A stretch of DNA of 64,000 bases, taken from positions 123,008-187,007 of the forward strand of contig DAMBWF010000007.1 in the NCBI GenBank assembly GCA_032052615.1. The letters run 5' to 3'. Both the position numbers and the translations under genes were made by a program. The DNA comes from Pseudomonas_T sp032052615. Its GTDB lineage: Bacteria > Pseudomonadota > Gammaproteobacteria > Pseudomonadales > Pseudomonadaceae. Shown here in pieces: positions 44,181-52,900 of the stretch; the stretch's first letter is position 1, and the number at the start of each line of letters is the position of its first letter. The notes beneath the pieces were generated by a model. It was not told the origin of the DNA. It did not search any database and was given only the letters and a program-made list of their open reading frames with translations.

Positions 44181-44815
44181 TGGAAGAAGAAACGAACCTG
44201 TTCGATGACTTGGCGGCGGCCCCGGCGCTGCGCTTCGGGCTCTACGGCAAGCTGCCCGCCATCGGCGATTTCGTAGTGCGCGGCCTGCCCAGGAGTCAGG
44301 TGGCGCCCCTCGATCAATGGTTGCAAGCGGGCTTGGGTGCCCTCCAGCAGAGCGACCCCGACTGGTTGCAGCCTTACCTGGTGGCGCCCGCCTGGTGCTT
44401 CGTGCTGCCTCGGGGCATCTGGGGCGAAACGGCGCTGTGCGGCGCCCTGATGCCCAGCGTGGACCGCGTAGGGCGCTATTTTCCCTTGGTGACCCTGGGC
44501 GAGCTGAGTGAAGCCCAGGCCGCCAACCGTCCCGATCTGTGCTCCCATCTGGCGGAGCTGGCCGGCGCGATGCCCGCCGTGCTTCACGAAGGACTGGAGC
44601 CGGATGCGTTCATGTCCAAGGTCGAGGCCCTCGGCTTCTGGCCCCTGGCGAATCCGGTGGCGGTGCCCTCGGTGTTCGAGCGTTTCGCCTGGGAAGGCGA
44701 CTGTTCGCTGTGGTGGGCCGCGACCCGACCCGACCAGCCCTACCGGCAATACAGTCACCGGGGCGTGCCGGACGCCGTGCTGTTCCGATGTCTGTTCGGC
44801 CCGCGCGTCGCCTGA
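44180..44815 (+). CDS. tagF: TagF, T6SS post-translational repressor
   Basis: A 211-aa TagF (ImpM/SciT) protein. In HSI-I, TagF represses the T6SS post-translationally, independently of PpkA/PppA, by acting on Fha1. The family hallmark is LYGKLPAIGDFVVRGLP near residue 20, followed by LDQWLQAGLGAL, then YLVAPAWCFVLPRG and VDRVGRYFPLV. The ATG at 44180 overlaps the tssM stop (TGATG); the open frame extends upstream in a frame that tssM covers. It is the last gene of the plus T6SS arm. Confidence 0.94.
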   Translation: MEEETNLFDDLAAAPALRFGLYGKLPAIGDFVVRGLPRSQVAPLDQWLQAGLGALQQSDPDWLQPYLVAPAWCFVLPRGIWGETALCGALMPSVDRVGRYFPLVTLGELSEAQAANRPDLCSHLAELAGAMPAVLHEGLEPDAFMSKVEALGFWPLANPVAVPSVFERFAWEGDCSLWWAATRPDQPYRQYSHRGVPDAVLFRCLFGPRVA

Positions 44816-44825
44816 CGCGCTTTCT

Positions 44826-44898
44826 TGCGGCAATCCCGTTCTAAGCCCATAACCCAATGATCTAGACGAGGTGTTTCCTTGGCGAAAGGATTGCCGCA
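44826..44898. repeat. Widely spaced perfect inverted repeat between tagF and epsC
   Basis: tgcggcaatcc at 44826-44836 and ggattgccgca at 44888-44898 are perfect 11-base inverted arms with a 51-base spacer, starting 11 bases after tagF. It could be a long-loop terminator for the T6SS arm, a mobile-element end pair, or part of the epsC promoter. I see no coding sequence in the spacer. Confidence 0.55.
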
Positions 44899-44961
44899 GC
44901 CTTCGCCGTGCCGCTTCACGGCGGCCCCTTCGTTCCGTTTTCAGTCTTCGGTGCCGACGCC

Positions 44962-45915
<954 letters not shown>

Positions 45916-46049
45916 GCCCGGGCCGCTCCCGCTCCGGCCGTCATGGCCGACGGGGTGTCGCCTCCGCAACACCCCGTTTTCTCCTCCCACCTCGTTATCT
46001 GGCCTGGGTCGCTCCAAGGTCACGCTTCGTCGCCACGACCGTCCTTCGC

Positions 46050-46069
46050 ACTGTTGCCCTGGCAACAGT
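46050..46069. promoter_or_regulatory. Palindrome upstream of the sigma-54 promoter, candidate activator site
   Basis: actgttgcc (46050-46058) and ggcaacagt (46061-46069) are perfect 9-base inverted arms around ct. It lies about 82 bases upstream of the -24 element at 46151, the normal distance for an enhancer-binding protein. A partial copy of the half-site, cagttgc, recurs at about 46066-46072 and 46081-46087. SfnR is the known sigma-54 activator of dimethylsulfone genes in P. putida, but I cannot say that it binds here. Confidence 0.55.
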
Positions 46070-46150
46070 TGCCCTGCATTCAGTTGCGTGAGACGCAGCG
46101 ACGCCAAGCAGTATTTCGACATCCCGTTGTTTTAAAAGGATTTTATTTTC

Positions 46151-46166
46151 AGGCACGACCTGTGCA
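46151..46166 (+). promoter_or_regulatory. Sigma-54 (RpoN) promoter of the sulfur operon
   Basis: The sequence AGGCACGACCTGTGCA matches the -24/-12 consensus TGGCACG-N4-TTGC with the invariant GG and GC 10 bases apart; only the first base and one base of the -12 element differ. It stands 148 bases before the start codon of the first SfnB-like gene, in the correct orientation. SfnB-type genes are RpoN-dependent in P. putida, which agrees. Confidence 0.75.
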
Positions 46167-46313
46167 ATGACCTGTTCGTTGACCGATGCCGCGCTTGCGC
46201 CGCGGCGTTCGGTCGGGCGCGGCGATGACGCGGCGCCCGGATACGCCGGCCAAAGCCGGCACCCGTGGCGCCGCCCAGGCGATCGCCACCTCAACGAAAG
46301 GTCGTCCAAGCGT

Positions 46314-47549
46314 ATGCACAACGAAACCGAACCCACGGATCTTCGGGACACCGCGCCGCCGTTACTGCCGGCCGCGCGAATCGAAAACGACGCCCAGGCA
46401 TTGCAGGCCGCCCACGAAGTGGCCCGCGTCGCCCGGGAAGAAGCGGCTCTGCGCGACCGCGAGCGCAAACTGCCCTGGCGAGAGTTGGAGCTGTTCACCC
46501 GGCTCGGCCTGGGCGGTATCGGCATCCCCCGGGCACATGGGGGCGCCCAGGTCTCTCACGTCACCCTGGCCGAGGTGTTCCGCCTCATCTGCGCCGCGGA
46601 CCCGGCCTTGGGCCAGATTCCCCAGAACCACTTCGGCATCCTCAACGTGATCGACAACGTCGCCAGCGAGGCGCAGAAACGCGTGCTGTTCGGCGGCGTG
46701 CTGGGCGGGCGGCGGATCGGCAACGCCGGCCCCGAGCGCAACACCCGTCATACCCTCGACGTGCGCGCCCGGGTGGTGAGCAGCCCCGACGGTTACCGGG
46801 TGAGCGGCGAGAAGTTCTATTCCACCGGCGCGCTGTTCGCCCATTGGGTGGCGGTGAAGGCCCTCGACGAGCAGGATCGGGCGGTGATGGTATTCGTCGA
46901 GCGCGGCGCCCCGGGCCTGCGCATTCTCGACGACTGGTCGGGCTTCGGCCAGCGCACCACCGCCAGCGGCACGGTGCTGCTGGACGAGGTCCCGGTGGCG
47001 CCGGAGATGTTGATCCACAATGGCCGCCTGGCGGAGGTGCCGAACATCCAGGGCGCGGTGTCCCAGTTGATCCAGGCCGCCATCGACGCCGGCATCGCCC
47101 AGGCGGCGGTGGACGACACGATCGCCTTCGTCCGGGAGCGGGCGCGACCCTGGGTGGACGCCGGGGTGGAGCGGGCCGCCGACGAGCTTTACACCATCGC
47201 CGAAGTGGGCCGCCTGCGGATTGAACTGCACGCCGCCAACGCTTTGCTGGAGAAGGCCGGTCGCGTGCTGGACGAGGTTGCCGCAGGGCCCATCGACGAC
47301 GACGCGGCGGCCCGGGCTTCCATCGCCGTGGCCGAGGCCAAGGTCCTCACCACCGAGATCAGCCTGCTGGCCAGCGAAAAGCTGTTCGAGCTGTCCGGCA
47401 GCCGCGCCACCCTGGCCGACTTCAACCTGGACCGCCACTGGCGCAACGCCCGGGTACACACCCTGCACGATCCGGTGCGCTGGAAATACCACGCAGTCGG
47501 CCACTATCACCTGAATGGCGCGCGTCCGGCGCGGCATTCCTGGATCTGA
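46314..47549 (+). CDS. SfnB-family acyl-CoA-dehydrogenase-like flavoprotein (first copy)
   Basis: A 411-aa protein of the acyl-CoA dehydrogenase fold in the SfnB sulfur-acquisition group (FAD/FMN-bound). Visible motifs are GGIGIPRAHGGAQVSHVTLAE, QNHFGILNVI, YRVSGEKFYSTGALFAHWV, DDWSGFGQRTTASGTVLLDEV and, near the end, DRHWRNARVHTLHDPVRWK. SfnB-type proteins take part in using dimethylsulfide, sulfone or similar alternative sulfur sources. It is the first gene after the sigma-54 promoter and is followed after 12 bases by a clear paralogue. ATG 46314 was chosen; the frame is open upstream, but the family sequence begins only here. Confidence 0.88.
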   Translation: MHNETEPTDLRDTAPPLLPAARIENDAQALQAAHEVARVAREEAALRDRERKLPWRELELFTRLGLGGIGIPRAHGGAQVSHVTLAEVFRLICAADPALGQIPQNHFGILNVIDNVASEAQKRVLFGGVLGGRRIGNAGPERNTRHTLDVRARVVSSPDGYRVSGEKFYSTGALFAHWVAVKALDEQDRAVMVFVERGAPGLRILDDWSGFGQRTTASGTVLLDEVPVAPEMLIHNGRLAEVPNIQGAVSQLIQAAIDAGIAQAAVDDTIAFVRERARPWVDAGVERAADELYTIAEVGRLRIELHAANALLEKAGRVLDEVAAGPIDDDAAARASIAVAEAKVLTTEISLLASEKLFELSGSRATLADFNLDRHWRNARVHTLHDPVRWKYHAVGHYHLNGARPARHSWI

Positions 47550-47561
47550 GGAGCGCTCCGG

Positions 47562-48779
47562 ATGAGCCTTGCCCAAACCGTTCAACCCACGGCCGTGCCC
47601 GCCACGGCGCTGATCCGCGATGACGCCGAGGCTTTGGCGGTCGCCCGGGAACTGGCCGGCCAGTTCCGCGGCGGCGCGTCCCAGCGCGACCGCGAGCGAC
47701 GCCTGCCCCATGACGAGCTGGAGGTCTTCAGCCGCAGCGGCCTGTGGGGGATCGTGGTGCCCCGGGAATACGGCGGCGCCGGCGTATCGCGAGTGACCCT
47801 GGCCCAGGTGGTGGCCATCATCAGCGCCGCCGACAGCTCCCTGGGGCAAATCCCGCAGAACCACTTCTATGCCTTGGAAGTGCTGCGGGTGAACGGGACC
47901 GATGCGCAGAAGCGCCGTCTCTACGCCGAGGTGCTGGAAGGCGCGCGCTTCGGTAACGCCCTGGCGGAATTCGGCACCCGCACCGCCAGCGACCGTACCA
48001 CCCGGTTGAGCCGCCAGGGCGACGGCTTGCGGGTGGACGGCCGCAAGTTCTACGCCACCGGCGCGCTGTACGCCCAGCGGATTCCCACCTCGGTGATCGA
48101 CGACGACGGCGTGCAGCAGTTCGCCTTCATCCCGCGGCATACGCCGGGGGTGCAGGTCATTGACGATTGGTCCGGCTTCGGCCAGCGCACCACCGGCAGC
48201 GGCACGGTGCTGTTCGAGGGCGCGCGGGTCGCGCCCGATGACGTGGTGCCGTTCCAGAGCGCCTTCGACCGGCCCACGCCCGTGGGGCCCTTCGCCCAGC
48301 TCCTGCATGCCGCCATCGACGCGGGCATCGCCCGCGCCGCCTACGAGGAGACCCTGGCCTTCGTCCGCGAGCGCTCGCGGCCCTGGGTGGACGCCGGCGT
48401 GGAAAAGGCTTCCGACGACCCCCTGACGATCCACGAAGTGGGCCGCCTGAGCATCCGCCTGCATGCCGCCGAGGCCCTGCTGGAGCGGGCCGGCCGTGTG
48501 CTGGACGCCGCCACCGAGGCGCCGGACGCGCAGCGGGTGGCGGCCGCCTCCATCGCCGTGGCCGAGGCCCGGGCGCTGACCACCGAGATCGCCCTGAGCG
48601 CGGGTAGCAAGCTGCTGGAGCTGGCCGGCAGCCGGGGCTGCCTGGCCCAGGACAACCTGGACCGCCACTGGCGCAACGCCCGCGTGCATACCCTGCACGA
48701 CCCGGTGCGCTGGAAGTACCACGCGGTGGGCGACTACTACCTGAACGACCGCTTGCCGCCCCGTCGCGGCACTCTCTGA
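47562..48779 (+). CDS. SfnB-family acyl-CoA-dehydrogenase-like flavoprotein (second copy)
   Basis: A 405-aa paralogue of the preceding protein, alike across the full length (VPREYGGAGVSRVTLAQV, QNHFYALEVLRVNG, VDGRKFYATGALYAQRI, DDWSGFGQRTTGSGTVLFEG, DRHWRNARVHTLHDPVRWKYH). The two may be subunits of one enzyme or may serve different substrates. FAD/FMN-dependent oxidation of an organosulfur compound is the expected chemistry, from family knowledge. The next gene, an LLM monooxygenase, follows after 9 bases, so it lies in the same transcription unit. Confidence 0.88.
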   Translation: MSLAQTVQPTAVPATALIRDDAEALAVARELAGQFRGGASQRDRERRLPHDELEVFSRSGLWGIVVPREYGGAGVSRVTLAQVVAIISAADSSLGQIPQNHFYALEVLRVNGTDAQKRRLYAEVLEGARFGNALAEFGTRTASDRTTRLSRQGDGLRVDGRKFYATGALYAQRIPTSVIDDDGVQQFAFIPRHTPGVQVIDDWSGFGQRTTGSGTVLFEGARVAPDDVVPFQSAFDRPTPVGPFAQLLHAAIDAGIARAAYEETLAFVRERSRPWVDAGVEKASDDPLTIHEVGRLSIRLHAAEALLERAGRVLDAATEAPDAQRVAAASIAVAEARALTTEIALSAGSKLLELAGSRGCLAQDNLDRHWRNARVHTLHDPVRWKYHAVGDYYLNDRLPPRRGTL

Positions 48780-48788
48780 GGATTCCCC

Positions 48789-50177
48789 ATGGCGACCAAA
48801 CAGATGCGCTTCAATGCCTTCAGCATGAATTGCGTCGGCCACATCAACCATGGCCTGTGGACCCATCCGCGGGACCGCTCCACGGACTACCGCCGGCTGT
48901 CCCATTGGACCGACCTGGCCCGCCTGCTGGAGCGCGGGTTGTTCGACGGTCTGTTCCTGGCGGATATCCTCGGCGTTTACGACGTCTACCAGCAGTCACT
49001 GGACCTGCCCTTGCGGGAGGCGATCCAGTTGCCGGTCAACGACCCGCTGATGCTGGTCTCGGCCATGGCGCACGTGACCGAGCACCTGGGGTTCGGGCTG
49101 ACCGCCAACCTCAGTCACGAGGCGCCTTATCCGTTCGCCCGGCGCTTCTCCACCCTCGACCACCTGACCGAAGGGCGGGTCGGGTGGAACATCGTCACCG
49201 GCTACCTGGAAAGCACCGCCCGAGCCTTGGGCGAAGGCCGGCAGGTGGAGCACGACCGGCGCTACGACCGCGCCGACGAATACCTGGAGGTGCTTTACAA
49301 GCTCTGGGAAGGCGGTTGGGAAGACGACGCGGTCGTCGCCGACCGCGAACAGCGCGTCTACGCGCGGCCGGACAAAGTGCACCGCATTCGCCACCAGGGG
49401 GAATTCTTCCAGCTCGACGGTTACCACCTCTGCGAGCCGTCGCCCCAGCGCACGCCGCTGTTGTTCCAGGCGGGTTCCTCGGATCGCGGCCTGGGCTTCG
49501 CGGCGCGTCACGCCGAGTGCGTGTTCGTGTCCGGCCAGAGCCGCGATGCCACCCGCCGCCTGGTGCAACGCATCCGCGCCGCCTGCGTGGAACAGGGCAG
49601 GGCGGCGGACGCCGTCAAGGTGTTCATGGGTCTGTGCGTGATCGTCGCGCCCACCGAGGCGGAGGCCCGGGACAAGTACGAAGACTACCGGCGCCACGCC
49701 AACCCCGAGGCGGGCCTGGCCCATTTCAGCAGCTCCACCGGCATCGACTTCTCCCGCTACGGCCTGGACGAGCCGATCCGCTACGAAAAGAACAACGCCA
49801 TCGAATCGGTGGTGAAGAGCCTGACGGTGGCGCGCACCGACGCCACGGTGCGCCAGTTGCTGGAGCAGATGGCCCTGGGCGGGCGCTACGTCACCCTGGT
49901 GGGCACGCCGGCGCGAGTGGCCGACGAGTTGCAGGCGTGGATCGCCGAGACCGACCTGGATGGCTTCAACCTGACCCGCCTGGTGGAGCCGGAGAGCTAC
50001 GCCGACTTCATCGACCTGGTGGTGCCGGAGCTGCAGAGCCGTGGCGCTTACAAGACCGCCTACGCCGAGGGGACCCTGCGCGAGAAGCTGTTCGGCGCCG
50101 GCCGGGCGCGCCTGCCCGAGGACCACGTCGGCGCTCGCTGGCGCCCGGCGCCGACCGCCATCCGCCGCCATGCCTGA
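48789..50177 (+). CDS. LLM-class flavin-dependent monooxygenase (NtaA/SnaA/DszA family)
   Basis: A 462-aa bacterial-luciferase-like (LLM) monooxygenase. It needs reduced flavin from a partner reductase, which is not in the window. Family signs are RFNAFSMNCVGHINHGLW, RGLFDGLFLADILGVYD, RFSTLDHLTEGRVGWNIVTG, then ADEYLEVLYKLWEG and LLFQAGSSDRGLGFAARHAE. Relatives include dibenzothiophene-sulfone (DszA) and nitrilotriacetate monooxygenases. With two SfnB-like genes before it and a transporter after it, a role in releasing sulfite or sulfide from an organosulfur compound under sulfur shortage is likely, but the substrate is not defined by the sequence. Confidence 0.9.
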   Translation: MATKQMRFNAFSMNCVGHINHGLWTHPRDRSTDYRRLSHWTDLARLLERGLFDGLFLADILGVYDVYQQSLDLPLREAIQLPVNDPLMLVSAMAHVTEHLGFGLTANLSHEAPYPFARRFSTLDHLTEGRVGWNIVTGYLESTARALGEGRQVEHDRRYDRADEYLEVLYKLWEGGWEDDAVVADREQRVYARPDKVHRIRHQGEFFQLDGYHLCEPSPQRTPLLFQAGSSDRGLGFAARHAECVFVSGQSRDATRRLVQRIRAACVEQGRAADAVKVFMGLCVIVAPTEAEARDKYEDYRRHANPEAGLAHFSSSTGIDFSRYGLDEPIRYEKNNAIESVVKSLTVARTDATVRQLLEQMALGGRYVTLVGTPARVADELQAWIAETDLDGFNLTRLVEPESYADFIDLVVPELQSRGAYKTAYAEGTLREKLFGAGRARLPEDHVGARWRPAPTAIRRHA

Positions 50178-50246
50178 GGCGGGCGGCAACGACCACTGGA
50201 GCGTCTCCAGCCCTCATCCCCTTACTCGCATGACCGGGAGCGAACG

Positions 50247-51038
50247 ATGCTCGAACGCCTGATGAACCTGACCCTGGGCCTGCTGCTGGCGGCCTCCGCC
50301 CCGGCCCAGGCCGACGACACCCTGAAGATCGGCACCACCGCCGCCTTCGCGCCGCCCCTGGAGGTGGCCGTGGAAGAGGCCGGTCGCCAGGGCCTGAAGG
50401 TGGAACTGGTGGAGTTCAGCGACTGGAACGCGCCGAACGTCACCCTGGCCAATGGCGACATCGATGCCAATTACTTCCAGCACATCCCGTTCCTGGAAAA
50501 CGCTCGCCGGGAGGCCGGTTTCGACCTGAAACCCTTCGCCCCGGGGGTGATCAACAACGTCGGGTTGTATTCGAAGCGCTACGCGGACCTCGCCGCGCTG
50601 CCTGAAGGCGCCCGGGTGGCCATCGCCAACGATCCGGTGAACGGCGGGCGCGGTCTGCTGTTGTTGCAGAAGGCCGGGCTGATCCGGCTCAAGGATGGCG
50701 CGAACTACCAGGCCACCTTGGACGATATCGTCGACAACCCCCGGAACATCCAGATCATCGAGCTGGAGGCCGTGCAGCTGGCGCGGGCGCTGGACGACGT
50801 GGACCTGGCGCAAGGCTATCCCCATTACCTGCGCCTGTCCGGGGTGATCGACCCGGAGAAAGCCCTGCTGTTCGATGGCATCGAAAACCGTGCCTATGTG
50901 ATCCAGTTCGTCACCCGGGGCGACTACCGCGACGACGGGCGCCTGGCCCGGTTCGTGGACATCTACCAGCACTCCCCGGTGGTCCGGGCCGCCCTCGACA
51001 AGGCTCATGGCCGGCTCTACCAGCCCGGCTGGGAATGA
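50247..51038 (+). CDS. NlpA/MetQ-family substrate-binding protein
   Basis: A 263-aa periplasmic binding protein of the NLPA (MetQ) family. The signal peptide is clear (MNLTLGLLLAASAPAQAD), but there is no lipobox cysteine, so it is probably soluble rather than lipid-anchored like classic MetQ. Family signatures include LKIGTTAAFAPPLEVAV, VTLANGDIDANYFQHIPFLE and YSKRYADLAALPEGARVAI. It precedes MetN- and MetI-like genes. Methionine is the default substrate of the family; the sulfur operon setting suggests methionine or an organosulfur relative. It starts 69 bases after the LLM gene. Confidence 0.88.
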   Translation: MLERLMNLTLGLLLAASAPAQADDTLKIGTTAAFAPPLEVAVEEAGRQGLKVELVEFSDWNAPNVTLANGDIDANYFQHIPFLENARREAGFDLKPFAPGVINNVGLYSKRYADLAALPEGARVAIANDPVNGGRGLLLLQKAGLIRLKDGANYQATLDDIVDNPRNIQIIELEAVQLARALDDVDLAQGYPHYLRLSGVIDPEKALLFDGIENRAYVIQFVTRGDYRDDGRLARFVDIYQHSPVVRAALDKAHGRLYQPGWE

Positions 51039-51110
51039 AACCCGAAAGACGCCTCCGTCCTGGCCGGAACACGCTTTCCGGCCGTATTCACCCTCACTTG
51101 GAGCAACACG

Positions 51111-52181
51111 ATGGTGAGTTTCACGCGCGACCTCGCCCTGGAGGCCCCCCATATCCGCCTGCGGGGCGTGGGCAAGACCTATGTCGGCGGCGCCGGTCCG
51201 CTCGAGGCCCTGCGGGACATCGATCTGTCCATCCGCCGGGGCGATATCTTCGGCATCATCGGTCGCAGCGGCGCGGGCAAGTCCTCGCTGCTGCGTACCC
51301 TCAACCGCCTGGAAACCCCCAGCCAGGGCGAGGTCCTCATCGACGGCGTCGACCTCGCCAGCTTCGATGCCGATCGTCTGGTGGCGCTGCGCCGGCGCAT
51401 CGGCATGATCTTCCAGCACTTCAACCTGATGTCGGCGAAGACCGTCTGGCAGAACGTCGCCTTGCCGCTACGGGTGGCCGGCCTGGAGTCGGCCCGAGTG
51501 CGCGAGCGGGTGGATGAGTTACTGGAAATGGTGGGGCTGCAGGACAAGCGCGACGCTTATCCCCGACAGCTTTCCGGGGGACAGAAGCAGCGGGTCGGCA
51601 TCGCCCGGGCCCTGGCCCACCGGCCGGACGTACTGCTGTGCGACGAGGCCACCTCGGCGCTGGATCCGGAAAGCACTCAGTCGATCCTCGCGCTGTTGAG
51701 GCGCATCAACCGGCGCCTGGGCCTGACCGTGGTGCTGATCACCCACGAGATGACGGTGATCCGGGATATCTGCGACCGGGTGGCGGTGCTCGACCAAGGC
51801 CGCGTCGTCGAGCAGGGCGCGGTATGGGAGGTGTTCGGCGACCCTCGCCATCCCGTGACCCGCACCCTGCTCGGCGAGCGCGCCCGAGCGTGTCCGCCGG
51901 CCTTGGAAGGCCGGCTTCGGCCCGAGCCTTCGGCCGAGTCGGGCGAGCTGCTGCTGGCGTTGCGCTTCACCGGGGCCAGTGGCCTGCAGCCGGACCTGCT
52001 GGCCATCGCCCGTGCCTTGGATGCCCCGGTGAGCCTGGTGCATGGAGGGGTCGAGCATATCCAGGGGCATGCCCAGGGTCGCCTGGTGCTGAAGGTTGGC
52101 GACGAGGGCAAGGACGTGCCCGCGCGGCTGCGCGGGTTGGCCGATCACGTGGAGGTACTGGGTTATGTCGTCCCTGCTTGA
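51111..52181 (+). CDS. MetN-like ABC transporter ATPase with NIL domain
   Basis: A 356-aa ATPase. Walker A is GRSGAGKSSLLR near residue 54, the signature LSGGQKQRVGIARAL near 157, and Walker B DVLLCDEATSALDP near 177. The switch histidine is in VLITHEMTVI. A C-terminal NIL domain (about residues 275-350; LRFTGASGLQPDLLAIARAL) is typical of MetN and senses methionine in E. coli. Its 3' end overlaps metI-like by 17 bases. Confidence 0.92.
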   Translation: MVSFTRDLALEAPHIRLRGVGKTYVGGAGPLEALRDIDLSIRRGDIFGIIGRSGAGKSSLLRTLNRLETPSQGEVLIDGVDLASFDADRLVALRRRIGMIFQHFNLMSAKTVWQNVALPLRVAGLESARVRERVDELLEMVGLQDKRDAYPRQLSGGQKQRVGIARALAHRPDVLLCDEATSALDPESTQSILALLRRINRRLGLTVVLITHEMTVIRDICDRVAVLDQGRVVEQGAVWEVFGDPRHPVTRTLLGERARACPPALEGRLRPEPSAESGELLLALRFTGASGLQPDLLAIARALDAPVSLVHGGVEHIQGHAQGRLVLKVGDEGKDVPARLRGLADHVEVLGYVVPA

Positions 52182-52818
52182 ACGCCTGCTGCACGGTCTG
52201 CTGGATACGCTGCTGATGATCGGCGCGTCGTCGTTCATCGTCCTGGCCCTGGGGTTGCCCCTGGCCCTGGTGCTGGTCACCACCGGGCCGGGCGGCATCT
52301 TCCCGGCGCCGGTCCTCAACCGTTCGCTGGGCGCCTTGGTCAACGTGCTGCGCTCGATCCCGTTCCTGATCCTGATGGTGGCGCTGATCCCCTTCACCCG
52401 CCTGATCGTCGGCACCAGCTATGGGGTCTGGGCCGCCGTGGTGCCCCTGACCCTGGCCGCCACGCCCTTCTTCGCCCGGATCGCCGAGGTGAGCCTGCGG
52501 GAAGTGGACCCGGGGCTGGTAGAGGCGGCCCAGGCCATGGGCTGCCGGCGCCGGCATATCGTCTGGCATGTGTTGCTGCCCGAGGCGCGACCGGGCATCG
52601 TCGGCGGTTTCACGATCACCCTGGTGGCCCTGATCAACTCCTCCGCCATGGCCGGCGCGGTCGGCGCCGGCGGGCTCGGTGACCTGGCTTATCGCTATGG
52701 GTACCAGCGCTTCGACACGTCGATGATGGTCCTGGTGATCGTCGTGCTGGTGGCGCTGGTGACGGTGATCCAGCTCGCCGGAGATGGCCTGGCGCGGCGC
52801 CTGAACACTCGCGGCTGA
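52165..52818 (+). CDS. MetI-like ABC transporter permease
   Basis: A 217-aa permease with five hydrophobic segments. The EAA-type loop (LVEAAQAMGCRRRHIVWHVLLPEA, about residues 120-143) couples to the ATPase. Other MetI landmarks are NVLRSIPFLILMVALIPFTR and INSSAMAGAVGAGGLGDLAYR. The length equals that of MetI (217 aa). ATG 52165 overlaps the end of the ATPase gene, showing coupling. It completes a MetQNI-type importer. Confidence 0.92.
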   Translation: MSSLLERLLHGLLDTLLMIGASSFIVLALGLPLALVLVTTGPGGIFPAPVLNRSLGALVNVLRSIPFLILMVALIPFTRLIVGTSYGVWAAVVPLTLAATPFFARIAEVSLREVDPGLVEAAQAMGCRRRHIVWHVLLPEARPGIVGGFTITLVALINSSAMAGAVGAGGLGDLAYRYGYQRFDTSMMVLVIVVLVALVTVIQLAGDGLARRLNTRG

Positions 52819-52900
52819 GGCGCCGCTCGTCCCGCCGCCGGGCGCCGGGCGCGACCCAGGGTCTACGCTGTGGGCTTCCACTCATGACAGGACGTCGCCG

